Positions 49,353 through 57,226 of a DNA stretch of 64,000 nucleotides are shown here, one piece after another. The translations under genes were made by a program, and so were the position numbers. How positions within the stretch are numbered: position 1 is the stretch's first letter; each line of letters begins with the position of its first letter. Source of the stretch: Streptomyces shenzhenensis (GTDB lineage Bacteria; Actinomycetota; Actinomycetes; Streptomycetales; Streptomycetaceae); NCBI RefSeq assembly GCF_021462265.1, contig NZ_JAJONF010000019.1, positions 111,887 to 175,886 of the forward strand. The letters are read 5' to 3'. Under the pieces are notes generated by a model that was not told where the DNA came from, ran no database searches, and saw nothing but the letters and a program-made list of their open reading frames with translations.

Positions 49353-50083
49353 GCGGGGTTCCTCCCGGCCGTGCTAGCAGATGCGTCAGTGGAAATCTTG
49401 GGGATGAACGTCGTGCAGACGCCGTCGCCGTGCGCGATGGTCGCCAGTCGCTGGACGTGTGTTCCGAGCAGTTCGGCGAAGATCTCCGTCTCCGCCTCGC
49501 ACAGTTGGGGGAACTGCTCCGCGACATGGGCGACCGGGCAGTGGTGCTGGCACAGCTGTTCGCCGACCGGTGCGCGGCGCGCCGTCGCAGCGTACCCGTC
49601 CAGGCTCAGGGCCTTGGCCAGTGCTTCGGCGCGCTCGTCGGGGCTCACGCTCTCGATCGCCTGGCGGTAGGCGCTCGCCTGGGCGGCGATCCGGGCCCGC
49701 GCGAAGGCGGCGACCGCTTCCTGGCCGCCTCCCTGCTCGGCGATCCAGCGCAGCGCGTCGGCGGCGAGCTTGTCGTACGACTGGTCGAAGGCGTCGCGGC
49801 CGCAGTCGGTGAGGGCGAAGATCTTGGCGGGCCGGCCGCGCGTCCGCGCGCCGTACACCCGCTGCTCGCGCGCCTCCACGACGTCGTCGGCCACCAGTGC
49901 GTCCAGATGCCGGCGTACGGCCGCCGGAGTCAGGCCCAGGCGTCCGGCGAGCTCCGTGACGGTCGACGGCCCGTGGTCCAGGATCGACCGCGCGACCCGG
50001 TTGCGCGTCGAGCGCTCTCCGGTCGCGAGCTCTTCCTGCGGGGCCCCCGAAGGGGTCTCCCGAACCTCGCCGACGTTTTTCAC
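49349..50083 (-). CDS. sufR: Iron-sulfur cluster-sensing repressor SufR
   Basis: 244 residues from GTG at 50083; an ATG at 50155 is possible but would lie upstream of the best promoter. HTH: VTELAGRLGLTPAAVRRHLD. The C-terminal part has the cluster ligands in QLCQHHCPVAHVAEQFPQLC. SufR proteins of actinobacteria carry a [4Fe-4S] cluster and repress the suf operon. First gene of the operon, translationally coupled to sufB. The start codon abuts a 14-bp palindrome, suggesting autoregulation and a leaderless transcript. Confidence 0.9.
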   Translation of the reverse strand: MKNVGEVRETPSGAPQEELATGERSTRNRVARSILDHGPSTVTELAGRLGLTPAAVRRHLDALVADDVVEAREQRVYGARTRGRPAKIFALTDCGRDAFDQSYDKLAADALRWIAEQGGGQEAVAAFARARIAAQASAYRQAIESVSPDERAEALAKALSLDGYAATARRAPVGEQLCQHHCPVAHVAEQFPQLCEAETEIFAELLGTHVQRLATIAHGDGVCTTFIPKISTDASASTAGRNPA

Positions 50084-50096
50084 AACACCATTGTTG
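50083..50096. promoter_or_regulatory. SufR operator candidate overlapping the -10 region
   Basis: CAACACCATTGTTG: arms CAACA/TGTTG around a 4-bp centre. On the minus strand it overlaps the proposed -10 (AACAAT, 50090-50095) and the GTG start. A repressor bound here would block the whole operon. Confidence 0.6.
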
Positions 50097-50119
50097 CGTA
50101 ATTCCTCAGAGCCAGGCAA
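50090..50119 (-). promoter_or_regulatory. suf operon promoter
   Basis: On the minus strand TTGCCT (50114-50119), 18-bp spacer, AACAAT (50090-50095). The predicted start point falls on or near the GTG at 50083, which would make the mRNA leaderless. Confidence 0.5.
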
Positions 50120-50155
50120 GCGGCGTCCGGGCGGGGAAGCGGTGCCCTGCATCAC

Positions 50156-50171
50156 TTAGGGTTACCTAACC
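50156..50171. promoter_or_regulatory. Iron-box-like palindrome upstream of sufR
   Basis: TTAGGGTTACCTAACC contains TTAGG-N4-CCTAA and resembles DmdR1/IdeR sites built on TTAGGTTAGGCTAACCTAA, though with a shorter centre. It lies between sufR and the divergent acetyltransferase-family gene. Confidence 0.4.
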
Positions 50172-50254
50172 ACGGGTCTGCCCTGACCTGCGGAAATCAC
50201 CCGTGCACCCAATTGGGTGGCGCACGGCGGCCGCCTCCGGAACACTCCAGGATC

Positions 50255-51094
50255 ATGCCCACGCCCCCTCCGACCGGCCCTCTTGTCACGCGGGACGCCC
50301 TCGCGAAGCAGCTTCGACTGCTGGGTGTCAGGACCGGCGAGATCCTCCTCGCGCACACTTCGCTCAGTTCCCTCGGCTGGGTGAACGGCGGAGCCGTGGC
50401 CGTCGTCCAGGCCCTCCTCGACGCCCTCGGTCCGGACGGCACCCTGGTGGTCCCCACCCAGTCCGGCGACCTCTCGGACCCCGCCGGGTGGGGAAACCCG
50501 CCGGTGCCCGAGGAGTGGTGGGCGACGATCCGGGCGACCATGCCGCCGTACGACCCCCGGACGACCCCCAGCCGCGGGGTCGGCGTGCTTCCGGAGACCC
50601 TGCGGACCTGGCCGGGTGCCCTGCGCAGCGCCCACCCGCAGACCTCCTTCGCCGCCGTCGGCCCCCGCGCCGCGGAGCTCCTGGACGGCCACGAACCCGA
50701 CTGCCGGCTCGGCGAGCGGAGCCCGCTGGCCCGGCTGGAGCAGCTGCACGCGCGCGTGCTCATGCTGGGCACCGGCTACGCCACCTGCACCAGCTTCCAT
50801 CTCGCCGAGTACCGGATCCCCGCCCCGCGCGTCCGGGTCGGCCGTCCCGCGCCCGGCGGCGGCTGGGAGGAGATCACCGAGGTGTCGATCACCTCCGACC
50901 GCTTCGACGAACTCGGGCACGACTTCGAACGCGACCGCCCGGTGGTCGTCCGCGGCACGGTCGGCGCGGCCGAGGCCCGGCTCTTCCAGGTGGCGGAGGC
51001 CGTGGCCTACGCCGAGCGGTGGCTGGCCGTGCACCGACCCCGTGAGGAGGAGATCCAGCCACCCGGCCGTCCGGGTGACGGCCGGCGTCCTTAG
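50255..51094 (+). CDS. Aminoglycoside 3-N-acetyltransferase (AAC(3)) family protein
   Basis: 279 residues from ATG at 50255 (CAGGA upstream). Family landmarks: LLAHTSLSSLGWVNGGAVAV at the CoA site, GTLVVPTQSGDL, HPQTSFAAVG with the conserved His, and GTGYATCTSFHLAEYRI. AAC(3)/YokD-like proteins acetylate aminoglycosides or related amines with acetyl-CoA; chromosomal Streptomyces copies often have unknown natural substrates. Divergent from sufR; no antibiotic biosynthetic genes nearby. Confidence 0.85.
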   Translation: MPTPPPTGPLVTRDALAKQLRLLGVRTGEILLAHTSLSSLGWVNGGAVAVVQALLDALGPDGTLVVPTQSGDLSDPAGWGNPPVPEEWWATIRATMPPYDPRTTPSRGVGVLPETLRTWPGALRSAHPQTSFAAVGPRAAELLDGHEPDCRLGERSPLARLEQLHARVLMLGTGYATCTSFHLAEYRIPAPRVRVGRPAPGGGWEEITEVSITSDRFDELGHDFERDRPVVVRGTVGAAEARLFQVAEAVAYAERWLAVHRPREEEIQPPGRPGDGRRP

Positions 51095-51105
51095 ACTCTG
51101 TCACC

Positions 51106-52029
51106 ATGCGAAGTGAGCCGGTGGTCCAGGTGCGGGACCTGGTGAAGCGGTACGGCACCAAGACCGCTGTGAACGGCCTCGTCCTGACCGCCGAGGCCGG
51201 CGTGACGGCCGTACTCGGCCCCAACGGGGCGGGCAAGACGACCACGATCGAGACCTGCGAGGGGTACCGCAAGCCGGATTCCGGCACGGTGCGCGTCCTG
51301 GGCCTCGATCCCGTACGGCAGTCCGCCGAGCTGCGCCCCAGAGTCGGCGTGATGCTCCAGTCCGGGGGTGTCTACTCGGGCGCCCGCGCCGACGAGATGC
51401 TGCGGCACGTGGCGAAGCTGCACGCGCATCCGCTGGACGTGGACGCGCTGATGGAGCGGCTCGGCCTCGGCAGCTGCGGACGGACGTCGTACCGCCGCCT
51501 GTCCGGCGGCCAGCAGCAGCGCCTGGCGCTCGCCATGGCGGTGGTCGGGCGCCCGGAACTGGTCTTCCTCGACGAGCCGACGGCGGGCCTCGACCCGCAG
51601 GCCCGCCGCGCCACCTGGGACCTCGTCCGGGACCTGCGCACCGACGGTGTCTCGGTCATCCTCACCACCCACTACATGGAGGAGGCCGAGCAGCTCGCCG
51701 ACGACGTGGCCGTCATCGACGCCGGCCGGGTGATCGCCCAGGGCTCCCCCGAGGAGCTGTGCAAGGGCGGCGCCGAGAACACCCTGCGGTTCACCGGCCG
51801 CCCCGGCCTCGACGTCGGCTCGCTCCTCAAGGCACTGCCGGCCGACTCCACGGCCGCCGAACTGACCCCGGGCTCCTACCGGGTGGTCGGCAAGGTCAAC
51901 CCGCAACTGCTGGCGACGGTGACCTCGTGGTGCGCCCAGCACGGCGTCATGCCCGACCGCATCTCGGTCGAACGGCACACCTTGGAAGACGTGTTCCTGG
52001 AGCTCACGGGTCGGGAGTTGCGCTCATGA
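51106..52029 (+). CDS. ABC exporter ATPase (DrrA/CcmA type)
   Basis: 307 residues. Walker A GPNGAGKTT, signature RLSGGQQQRLALAMA, Walker B LVFLDEPTAGLDP, switch His TTHYMEEAEQ. The C-terminal tail (DVFLELTGRELRS) is the DrrA-type extension. It pairs with the permease at 52118. The last 34 nt of the gene recur as an extra copy just before the permease start. Confidence 0.94.
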   Translation: MRSEPVVQVRDLVKRYGTKTAVNGLVLTAEAGVTAVLGPNGAGKTTTIETCEGYRKPDSGTVRVLGLDPVRQSAELRPRVGVMLQSGGVYSGARADEMLRHVAKLHAHPLDVDALMERLGLGSCGRTSYRRLSGGQQQRLALAMAVVGRPELVFLDEPTAGLDPQARRATWDLVRDLRTDGVSVILTTHYMEEAEQLADDVAVIDAGRVIAQGSPEELCKGGAENTLRFTGRPGLDVGSLLKALPADSTAAELTPGSYRVVGKVNPQLLATVTSWCAQHGVMPDRISVERHTLEDVFLELTGRELRS

Positions 52030-52121
52030 TTCCGGCTCACACGAAAACCGGCCGGGGGTCCGCGGGTCGCCCCCCGGGAAAGCACAGCCTGGAGCTCACG
52101 GGTAGGGAGTTGCGTTCATGA
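51996..52121 (+). repeat. 34-nt duplication of the ATPase/permease junction
   Basis: 51996-52029 and 52088-52121 match at 32 of 34 positions (start CCTGGAGCTCACGGGT, end TTCATGA or CTCATGA), period 92 bp. Between them are 58 nt of unrelated DNA. The second copy provides the ribosome site and ATG of the permease. Confidence 0.95.
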
Positions 52122-52894
52122 CCACCGCGACCGGCACCGGTGTCCACGTCCCCGAGCCGGGTGCCGCCCCGCTCCCCCGCATGATCGCGGCGCAGGCGGC
52201 CCTGGAGACGAGGATGCTGCTCCGTAACGGCGAGCAGCTCCTGCTGACGGTGGTGATCCCCACCCTCCTCCTCGTGCTCTTCAGCTCGGTGGACATCGTC
52301 GACACGGGCAAGGGCAAGTCGGTCGACTTCCTGGCCCCCGGCATCCTCGCCCTCGCGGTCATGTCGACGGCCTTCACCGGCCAGGCCATCGCGACCGGCT
52401 TCGAGCGCCGCTACGGCGTGCTGAAGCGCCTCGCCGCCTCCCCGCTGCCCCGCTGGGCCCTGATGGCGGCCAAGACCGCGTCGGTCCTGGTCACCGAGGC
52501 CCTCCAGGTGATCCTGCTGACGATGAGCGCCTTCGCCCTCGGCTGGTCCCCGCACGGCAACCCCCTCGCCGTCCTGCTCCTCCTGATCCTCGGCACGGCC
52601 GCCTTCTCCGGCCTCGGCCTCCTGATGGCGGGCACCCTCAAGGCGGAGGCGACCCTGGCGGGAGCCAACCTGGTGTTCCTGCTGCTGCTCGTGGGCGGTG
52701 GGGTCATCGTCCCGCTGGACAAGTTCGGCGGCGCCCGGCACACCCTCGACCTGCTCCCCATCTCGGCCCTCTCGGGCGGCCTGCGGGACGTGCTCCAGCA
52801 CGGAGCGGCCATGCCGTGGGGCGACCTGGGGATTCTCGCGGTGTGGGCGGTGGTGGCGCTGGGGGCGGCGGGGAAGTTCTTCCGGTGGGAGTGA
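52118..52894 (+). CDS. ABC-2 type exporter permease (DrrB type)
   Basis: 258 residues with about six membrane segments: LLLTVVIPTLLLVLFSSVDI, FLAPGILALAVMSTAFTG, ATGFERRYGVLKRLAASPLP (the ABC-2 coupling segment), then four further helices. It forms an exporter with the upstream ATPase; typical substrates are lipophilic compounds, but none is indicated here. Confidence 0.92.
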   Translation: MTTATGTGVHVPEPGAAPLPRMIAAQAALETRMLLRNGEQLLLTVVIPTLLLVLFSSVDIVDTGKGKSVDFLAPGILALAVMSTAFTGQAIATGFERRYGVLKRLAASPLPRWALMAAKTASVLVTEALQVILLTMSAFALGWSPHGNPLAVLLLLILGTAAFSGLGLLMAGTLKAEATLAGANLVFLLLLVGGGVIVPLDKFGGARHTLDLLPISALSGGLRDVLQHGAAMPWGDLGILAVWAVVALGAAGKFFRWE

Positions 52895-52986
52895 CAGGTC
52901 CCGGCGACCCGCGCGACCCGCTGGACGGCCCCGTCGGCGGGGCGGACCCCCACCCTCGTGAACGCGTGCACAAGCAGCCCCCTACC

Positions 52987-54006
52987 ATGGTGCCCGTGCC
53001 AAAGCTGACCCCCACCGACCTCGTAGCGGCGCTGCGCAACCCGCTCGCCTTCATCGCCGAACGCTGGACCCCGGATCCCCGGACCGTCCAGCGGGCGGCT
53101 CTCGCCGCGCTCGTCATGTCGGTGATCATCGTGGTCACCGGCGGTGCGGTGCGGCTCACCGGCTCCGGCCTCGGCTGCCCGACCTGGCCCGAGTGCACCG
53201 ACGGCTCGCTCACCCCGACCGACGCGCTGAGCTACCACAGCGCCATCGAGTTCGCGAACCGCATGCTGACCTACGTGCTGTGCGCGGCGGTCGGGTGGGC
53301 GATCATCGCCGCCCGGTCGCAGAAGCCCTACCGGCGCGGTCTGACCCGGCTGGGCTGGACCCAGTTCTGGCTCGTGATGGGCAATGCCGTGCTCGGCGGC
53401 ATCGTGGTGCTGGTGGGTCTGAACCCGTACACCGTGGCCGCCCACTTCCTGCTGGCGACCGCTCTCATCACGGTCGCCGCCGTGATGTGGCAGCGCACCC
53501 GCGAGGGCGACGGAGAGCCACGCCCGCTGGTCGGCCGGGCCGTGCAGCAGCTGGTGTGGGCCCTGGTGGCCGTGTCGCTGCTGCTCATCACCGCGGGCAC
53601 GGTGGTGACCGGCGCGGGACCGCACCCGGGCGACTCCGGCGACGTCGAGCGCATCGACGTCAGCTGGTCGGGCGTCGCCGAGCTGCACGCGGTGTTCGCC
53701 TGGATCGTGGTGTCGCTGACCTTCGCGCTGTGGTTCTTCCTCAAGGGCGTCGACGCGCCCCAGGGGCCGCGGGACCGCGTCCGCGACCTGTTCCTGATCC
53801 TGCTCGGTCAGGGCGTGATCGGGTACGTCCAGTACTTCACGCACCTGCCCACGGTCCTGGTCGGCCTGCACATGTTCGGCTCCTGCCTGATGTGGATCGG
53901 CGTGCTGCGTGTCCTGCTGTCCCTGCGGGAGCGCGCCGAGGTGACGGCCGACCTGCCCGTTCAGTCGTACGACGCCGTGAGCGCGTCGATCGCCGGGCCC
54001 AAGTAG
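52987..54006 (+). CDS. ctaA: Heme A synthase
   Basis: 339 residues from ATG at 52987 (GTG at 52990 or 52996 possible). About eight membrane helices. Heme-ligand His residues in SYHSAIEFANRM, TVAAHFLLAT, ELHAVFAW and LVGLHMFGS; GSGLGCPTWPEC is the conserved first loop with the Cys pair. It hydroxylates heme O to heme A for cytochrome c oxidase; heme O comes from CtaB encoded 3 kb away. The 3' end overlaps the convergent small gene by 46 nt. Confidence 0.94.
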   Translation: MVPVPKLTPTDLVAALRNPLAFIAERWTPDPRTVQRAALAALVMSVIIVVTGGAVRLTGSGLGCPTWPECTDGSLTPTDALSYHSAIEFANRMLTYVLCAAVGWAIIAARSQKPYRRGLTRLGWTQFWLVMGNAVLGGIVVLVGLNPYTVAAHFLLATALITVAAVMWQRTREGDGEPRPLVGRAVQQLVWALVAVSLLLITAGTVVTGAGPHPGDSGDVERIDVSWSGVAELHAVFAWIVVSLTFALWFFLKGVDAPQGPRDRVRDLFLILLGQGVIGYVQYFTHLPTVLVGLHMFGSCLMWIGVLRVLLSLRERAEVTADLPVQSYDAVSASIAGPK

Positions 54007-54209
54007 TCGCGGGTCAGCCGGGCCCGGCGCGCCGTCCACTCCTCGGTGGGCGGGGCGGGGTGAGCGTCGTAGCGGCGGCTTCGGATGTCGTCGACGACCT
54101 CGGCGGGGGCGCCGAGACCGGGCAGCAGGTCCAGCGCCTCGCGTTTGGAGATCAGGCGGCCCGCACGGGCGGTGACGGTGGCCCGGGCCAGTAAGGTCTC
54201 GGTGTCCAT
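53961..54209 (-). CDS. Small conserved protein (82 residues)
   Basis: No motif I can name. Charged, helical, soluble: LLARATVTARAGRLISKREA, then EEWTARRARLTRDYLGPAID. It lies 18 nt after the amidohydrolase gene and is probably co-transcribed with it. Its end overlaps ctaA antisense. Confidence 0.7.
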   Translation of the reverse strand: MDTETLLARATVTARAGRLISKREALDLLPGLGAPAEVVDDIRSRRYDAHPAPPTEEWTARRARLTRDYLGPAIDALTASYD

Positions 54210-54227
54210 GCGCCGAGTCTGGACAGG

Positions 54228-55334
54228 TCAGTCCAGTCCGTACACCCGTGTCGCGTTCCCCGCCGCGATCAGCTTGGCCACCCGCTGCGCGTCGCCCAGG
54301 GACCAGGCGCCGTCGGCGACCCAGGTGCCGAGGACCCGGGCGAGGGACTCGCGGAAGAGGCGGGCGCCGACCACGTGCAGCTCGGGGAGGCCATGGGCGC
54401 CGCTGGAGAAGAGGATCTTGCCGAAGGGGGCCAGCTCCAGGATCTCGGCGAGGACCGTCGCGGCGCGGGCGCCGGTGCGCACCAGGGCCGCGCCCGAGTC
54501 GGCGTACACGTGCGGGAAGACGCCGGCGAGGTGGGCGGCGTGGCGGTGGTAGGGGTAGCCGTGCAGGAGAACCAGGTCGGTGCCGAGGCCCGCGGTGGCC
54601 CGGACGAAGTCGGTGAGCAGGACCGGGTCGGTGCGGTCGATCCGGGCGCCGGGCTCGCCGAGGCCCGCGTGCAGCTGGAGGGGGAGGCCGGAGGCCACGG
54701 CGATCCAGAGCAGGTGCCGGAGCAGGACCGGGTCGGTCAGCTCGCCGCCGACGCCGCGGGCCGCCAGCCAGCGGCCGGCCGCGCCTCTCACCTCGCCGGG
54801 GCCGGGCGGCTCGGGGGCCAGGGCCAGGCCGTGGCGGAGACCGGCGACGGAGGTGAAGGCGACCGCGTTCGCCGCCGCGCCGTGCACCGACTCGGCGAGG
54901 TTGGCGAGGAAGGACTCGACGGTGCCGGAGGTGTCGGCGACCTGCTCGGCGAGGAGTTCCAGGCGGACGATCTCGCGGGCCTGAGCGGCGCCGGCCGAGG
55001 CGACCTCGGCGGGGCCGGTGAGGTCGCCGGGCAGGCCGGTGTCGACGAGGTAGGTGGTGATGCCGCTGCCGCGCAGGAGACGGCGGCCGGTCTCCAGGAC
55101 GCCGAGTTCACGGCGCCGGGCCAGGTAGCGGGCCGGCGCGCAGTGGGGTTCCAGGCCGAGGAGCGGGGGGCACCAGCGCCGTACCGCGAAACCGGTCTGG
55201 GTGTCGAAGAGGGTGGTGCCGGGGGCCGGGGGGCCTTCGGTACGGGCGAGCTGGGCCTCGAAGGTGCCGAGGCCCAGCTCCGTACGGAGTACGCCGTGAC
55301 AGTACTGGTCCACCAAGGACGGCGTGTCGATCAT
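54228..55334 (-). CDS. Amidohydrolase-family (TIM-barrel) metal hydrolase
   Basis: 368 residues. It resembles amidohydrolase 2 / FluG N-terminal proteins: DQYCHGVLR near the start, LPLQLHAGLGEPGARI, LVLLHGYPYHRHAAHLAGVF and ILFSSGAHGLPELH carry the expected metal or substrate His and a late Gly/Ser-rich loop. Cytosolic. Substrate unknown; it forms a likely operon with the 82-residue gene. Confidence 0.82.
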   Translation of the reverse strand: MIDTPSLVDQYCHGVLRTELGLGTFEAQLARTEGPPAPGTTLFDTQTGFAVRRWCPPLLGLEPHCAPARYLARRRELGVLETGRRLLRGSGITTYLVDTGLPGDLTGPAEVASAGAAQAREIVRLELLAEQVADTSGTVESFLANLAESVHGAAANAVAFTSVAGLRHGLALAPEPPGPGEVRGAAGRWLAARGVGGELTDPVLLRHLLWIAVASGLPLQLHAGLGEPGARIDRTDPVLLTDFVRATAGLGTDLVLLHGYPYHRHAAHLAGVFPHVYADSGAALVRTGARAATVLAEILELAPFGKILFSSGAHGLPELHVVGARLFRESLARVLGTWVADGAWSLGDAQRVAKLIAAGNATRVYGLD

Positions 55335-55488
55335 CCGGGCTCCCCGTGGACGACGGTTGCTTAACCGTCTTAACGGGTGAACGGGACCGAAGTCGCGGTT
55401 CGGCCCGGGAGTGCCGGTCCTACGGCGACCGCGGGCCGCAAGCGGCCGGCCGCGCCCACGGGGCGGCGCCGTCTGTCAGATAGGCACC

Positions 55489-55506
55489 GCGCCCCTTCGG
55501 GGGCGC
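55489..55506 (-). terminator. Short GC hairpin
   Basis: GCGCCCC-TTCG-GGGCGC stem (7 bp) just past the stop of the 108-residue protein gene. Likely its terminator. Confidence 0.55.
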
Positions 55507-55509
55507 TGC

Positions 55510-55836
55510 TCAGCCGCCTACTTGAATGCCCGCCATCCGCTTCCACTCGTACGGACCCGTCTGCACCTTCGCCGCGAACTCGCCGTCGAACGACTCGTGG
55601 ACCGTGATGCCGGACTTGGCGACCGCCTGCTCGGCGATCCCGTACGTCGGGGCCACCAGGTCGCCCCAGCCGCCGTCCGCGCCGACGAGGACGATGCGGG
55701 CGCCGCGTTCGCCGATGTAGGCCACCTGCCCCTCGGCACCGCCGTGGGCCTTGGCGAAGGCGCCGATCTGCCGGGCGAGGCGCGCCGCCTTGCGCTCGGC
55801 CTTCTGGTCCACCTCAACCTGCTGCGTGTCTGCCAT
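55510..55836 (-). CDS. Conserved hypothetical protein, 108 residues
   Basis: From ATG at 55836; a GTG at 55854 would add six residues. Soluble, starts with a charged helix (ADTQQVEVDQKAERKAARLA) followed by alpha/beta sequence VAYIGERGARIVLVGADG and GDLVAPTYGIAEQAVAKSGI. Such short proteins occur next to ctaB in Streptomyces. Function unknown. Confidence 0.75.
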   Translation of the reverse strand: MADTQQVEVDQKAERKAARLARQIGAFAKAHGGAEGQVAYIGERGARIVLVGADGGWGDLVAPTYGIAEQAVAKSGITVHESFDGEFAAKVQTGPYEWKRMAGIQVGG

Positions 55837-55896
55837 GGACAGGATGCTACTCACGGGTAGATCGACTGGCGAGGGCAGGGCGGTGTGACCTGGGCG

Positions 55897-56844
55897 TCAG
55901 CGCAGGAAGGGGTCGACCGCCACCGCGACGAACAGCAGCGACACATACGTGATGGACCAGTGGAACAGCCGCATCTCCTTGAGCTTCCCGGCCGTCACCT
56001 CCGCCTTCGCGCGGTGCTGGAGCGCGTGCGCCTCCCACAGCCACCAGCCGCCCGCCGCCAGCGCGACCAGGGTGTAGAACCAGCCGGTGTAGCCGAGGGG
56101 GGTGAGCAGGAGGGAGACGGCGACCATCACCCAGCTGTAGATGACGATCTGCCTGGCGACCACCTTGTTGGAGGCGATGACCGGCAGCATCGGCACGCCC
56201 ACGCGCGCGTAGTCGTCCTTCACCTTCATGGAGAGCGGCCAGTAGTGCGGCGGCGTCCAGAAGAAGATCACCAGGAAGAGGACGACCGGTGCCCAGGAGA
56301 GCGAGTCGGTGACGGCCGACCAGCCGATCAGCACCGGCATGCAGCCGGCGATGCCGCCCCACACGATGTTCTGCGAAGTACGCCGCTTGAGGAGCATCGT
56401 GTAGACGACGACGTAGAAGAGCAGCGCTCCGAGTGACAGCCAGGCGCTCAGCCAGTTGACGGTGAAACCGAACAACAGTGTGGAGACGACCGCGAGGCCG
56501 ACGCCGAAGGCGAGGCACTCGCGCGGGCTGACCATGCCGGTCACCAGTGGCCGCTGCGAGGTGCGGTCCATCAGCGCGTCGATGTCCCGGTCGATGTACA
56601 TGTTCAGCGCGTTGGCGCCGCCGGCCGAGAGGTAGCCGCCGACACAGGTGAGCAGCACCAGTGTCAGGTCGGGCACGCCCCGCTGCGCCAGGAACATCAC
56701 CGGAACCGTGGTGATGAGCAGCAGTTCGATGATCCGTGGCTTGGTCAGCGCCACGAAAGCTTGGACACGGGCCCCGAACGGCCGGTGGCTCGCGCTCTCG
56801 CTCGCACCGAGTACCCCCGCTGGACGGGATTCGACGGCCGTCAC
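55897..56844 (-). CDS. ctaB: Protoheme IX farnesyltransferase (heme O synthase)
   Basis: 315 residues from GTG at 56844 with AGGGG 5 nt upstream; GTG at 56850 is the alternative. UbiA-family prenyltransferase: first Asp-rich motif N81MYID85RDID89, second DDYARVGVPMLP; about nine membrane helices. It farnesylates heme B to heme O for cytochrome c oxidase. Confidence 0.95.
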   Translation of the reverse strand: MTAVESRPAGVLGASESASHRPFGARVQAFVALTKPRIIELLLITTVPVMFLAQRGVPDLTLVLLTCVGGYLSAGGANALNMYIDRDIDALMDRTSQRPLVTGMVSPRECLAFGVGLAVVSTLLFGFTVNWLSAWLSLGALLFYVVVYTMLLKRRTSQNIVWGGIAGCMPVLIGWSAVTDSLSWAPVVLFLVIFFWTPPHYWPLSMKVKDDYARVGVPMLPVIASNKVVARQIVIYSWVMVAVSLLLTPLGYTGWFYTLVALAAGGWWLWEAHALQHRAKAEVTAGKLKEMRLFHWSITYVSLLFVAVAVDPFLR

Positions 56845-57226
56845 GCACACCCCTGACAGAGACTCCCAGCGAGCCCCGCCGTGTGAACTCACGGTAAAGG
56901 CTCGCGCGTACCACGCCACTTTAGACGTTGCCCATACCCCGCCCTTCGCGGGGGTGGGGTCGTGTTGAGGGGCGTCTCGAAAGAGGGGCACAGGGTTCGG
57001 TTGAGCAGTCAGATGAGCGGTTCCGTATTCATGTGCCGAATGCCTTCTCGGCCAGTCGGGAGGCGGATGCCCGAGAGTCCCGGCAGTCTGGAAACACTCG
57101 AAAAAACGCACGTCTTTACGGGGGTAGGCTCGACACGGCCGGTGGGCACCCGGCACACCGGCAGCCGGTGTGGGCGTGTGCCCGTGGACCGGTAACCGAA
57201 CATGTGGAGAGGAGCCCTGACCCAGG
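56845..57226. other. 382-bp divergent region between ctaB and tkt
   Basis: No gene seen. It contains a hairpin-like ACCCCGCCC-TTCGC-GGGGGTGGGGT near 56935-56960 and an ECF-sigma-like promoter (57090-57116) on the tkt side. Short open frames here lack codon bias. Confidence 0.6.
57090..57116 (+). promoter_or_regulatory. ECF-sigma-like promoter upstream of tkt
   Basis: GGAAAC (57090-57095), 15-bp A-rich spacer, CGTCTT (57111-57116). This is close to the GGAAC-N16-CGTC pattern of ECF sigma factors. It leaves a leader of about 100 nt before tkt. Confidence 0.4.

Noticed and set aside
57009..57203. Small minus-strand frame in the ctaB/tkt gap
   Set aside because: No ribosome site or conserved pattern, and it overlaps the tkt promoter region.
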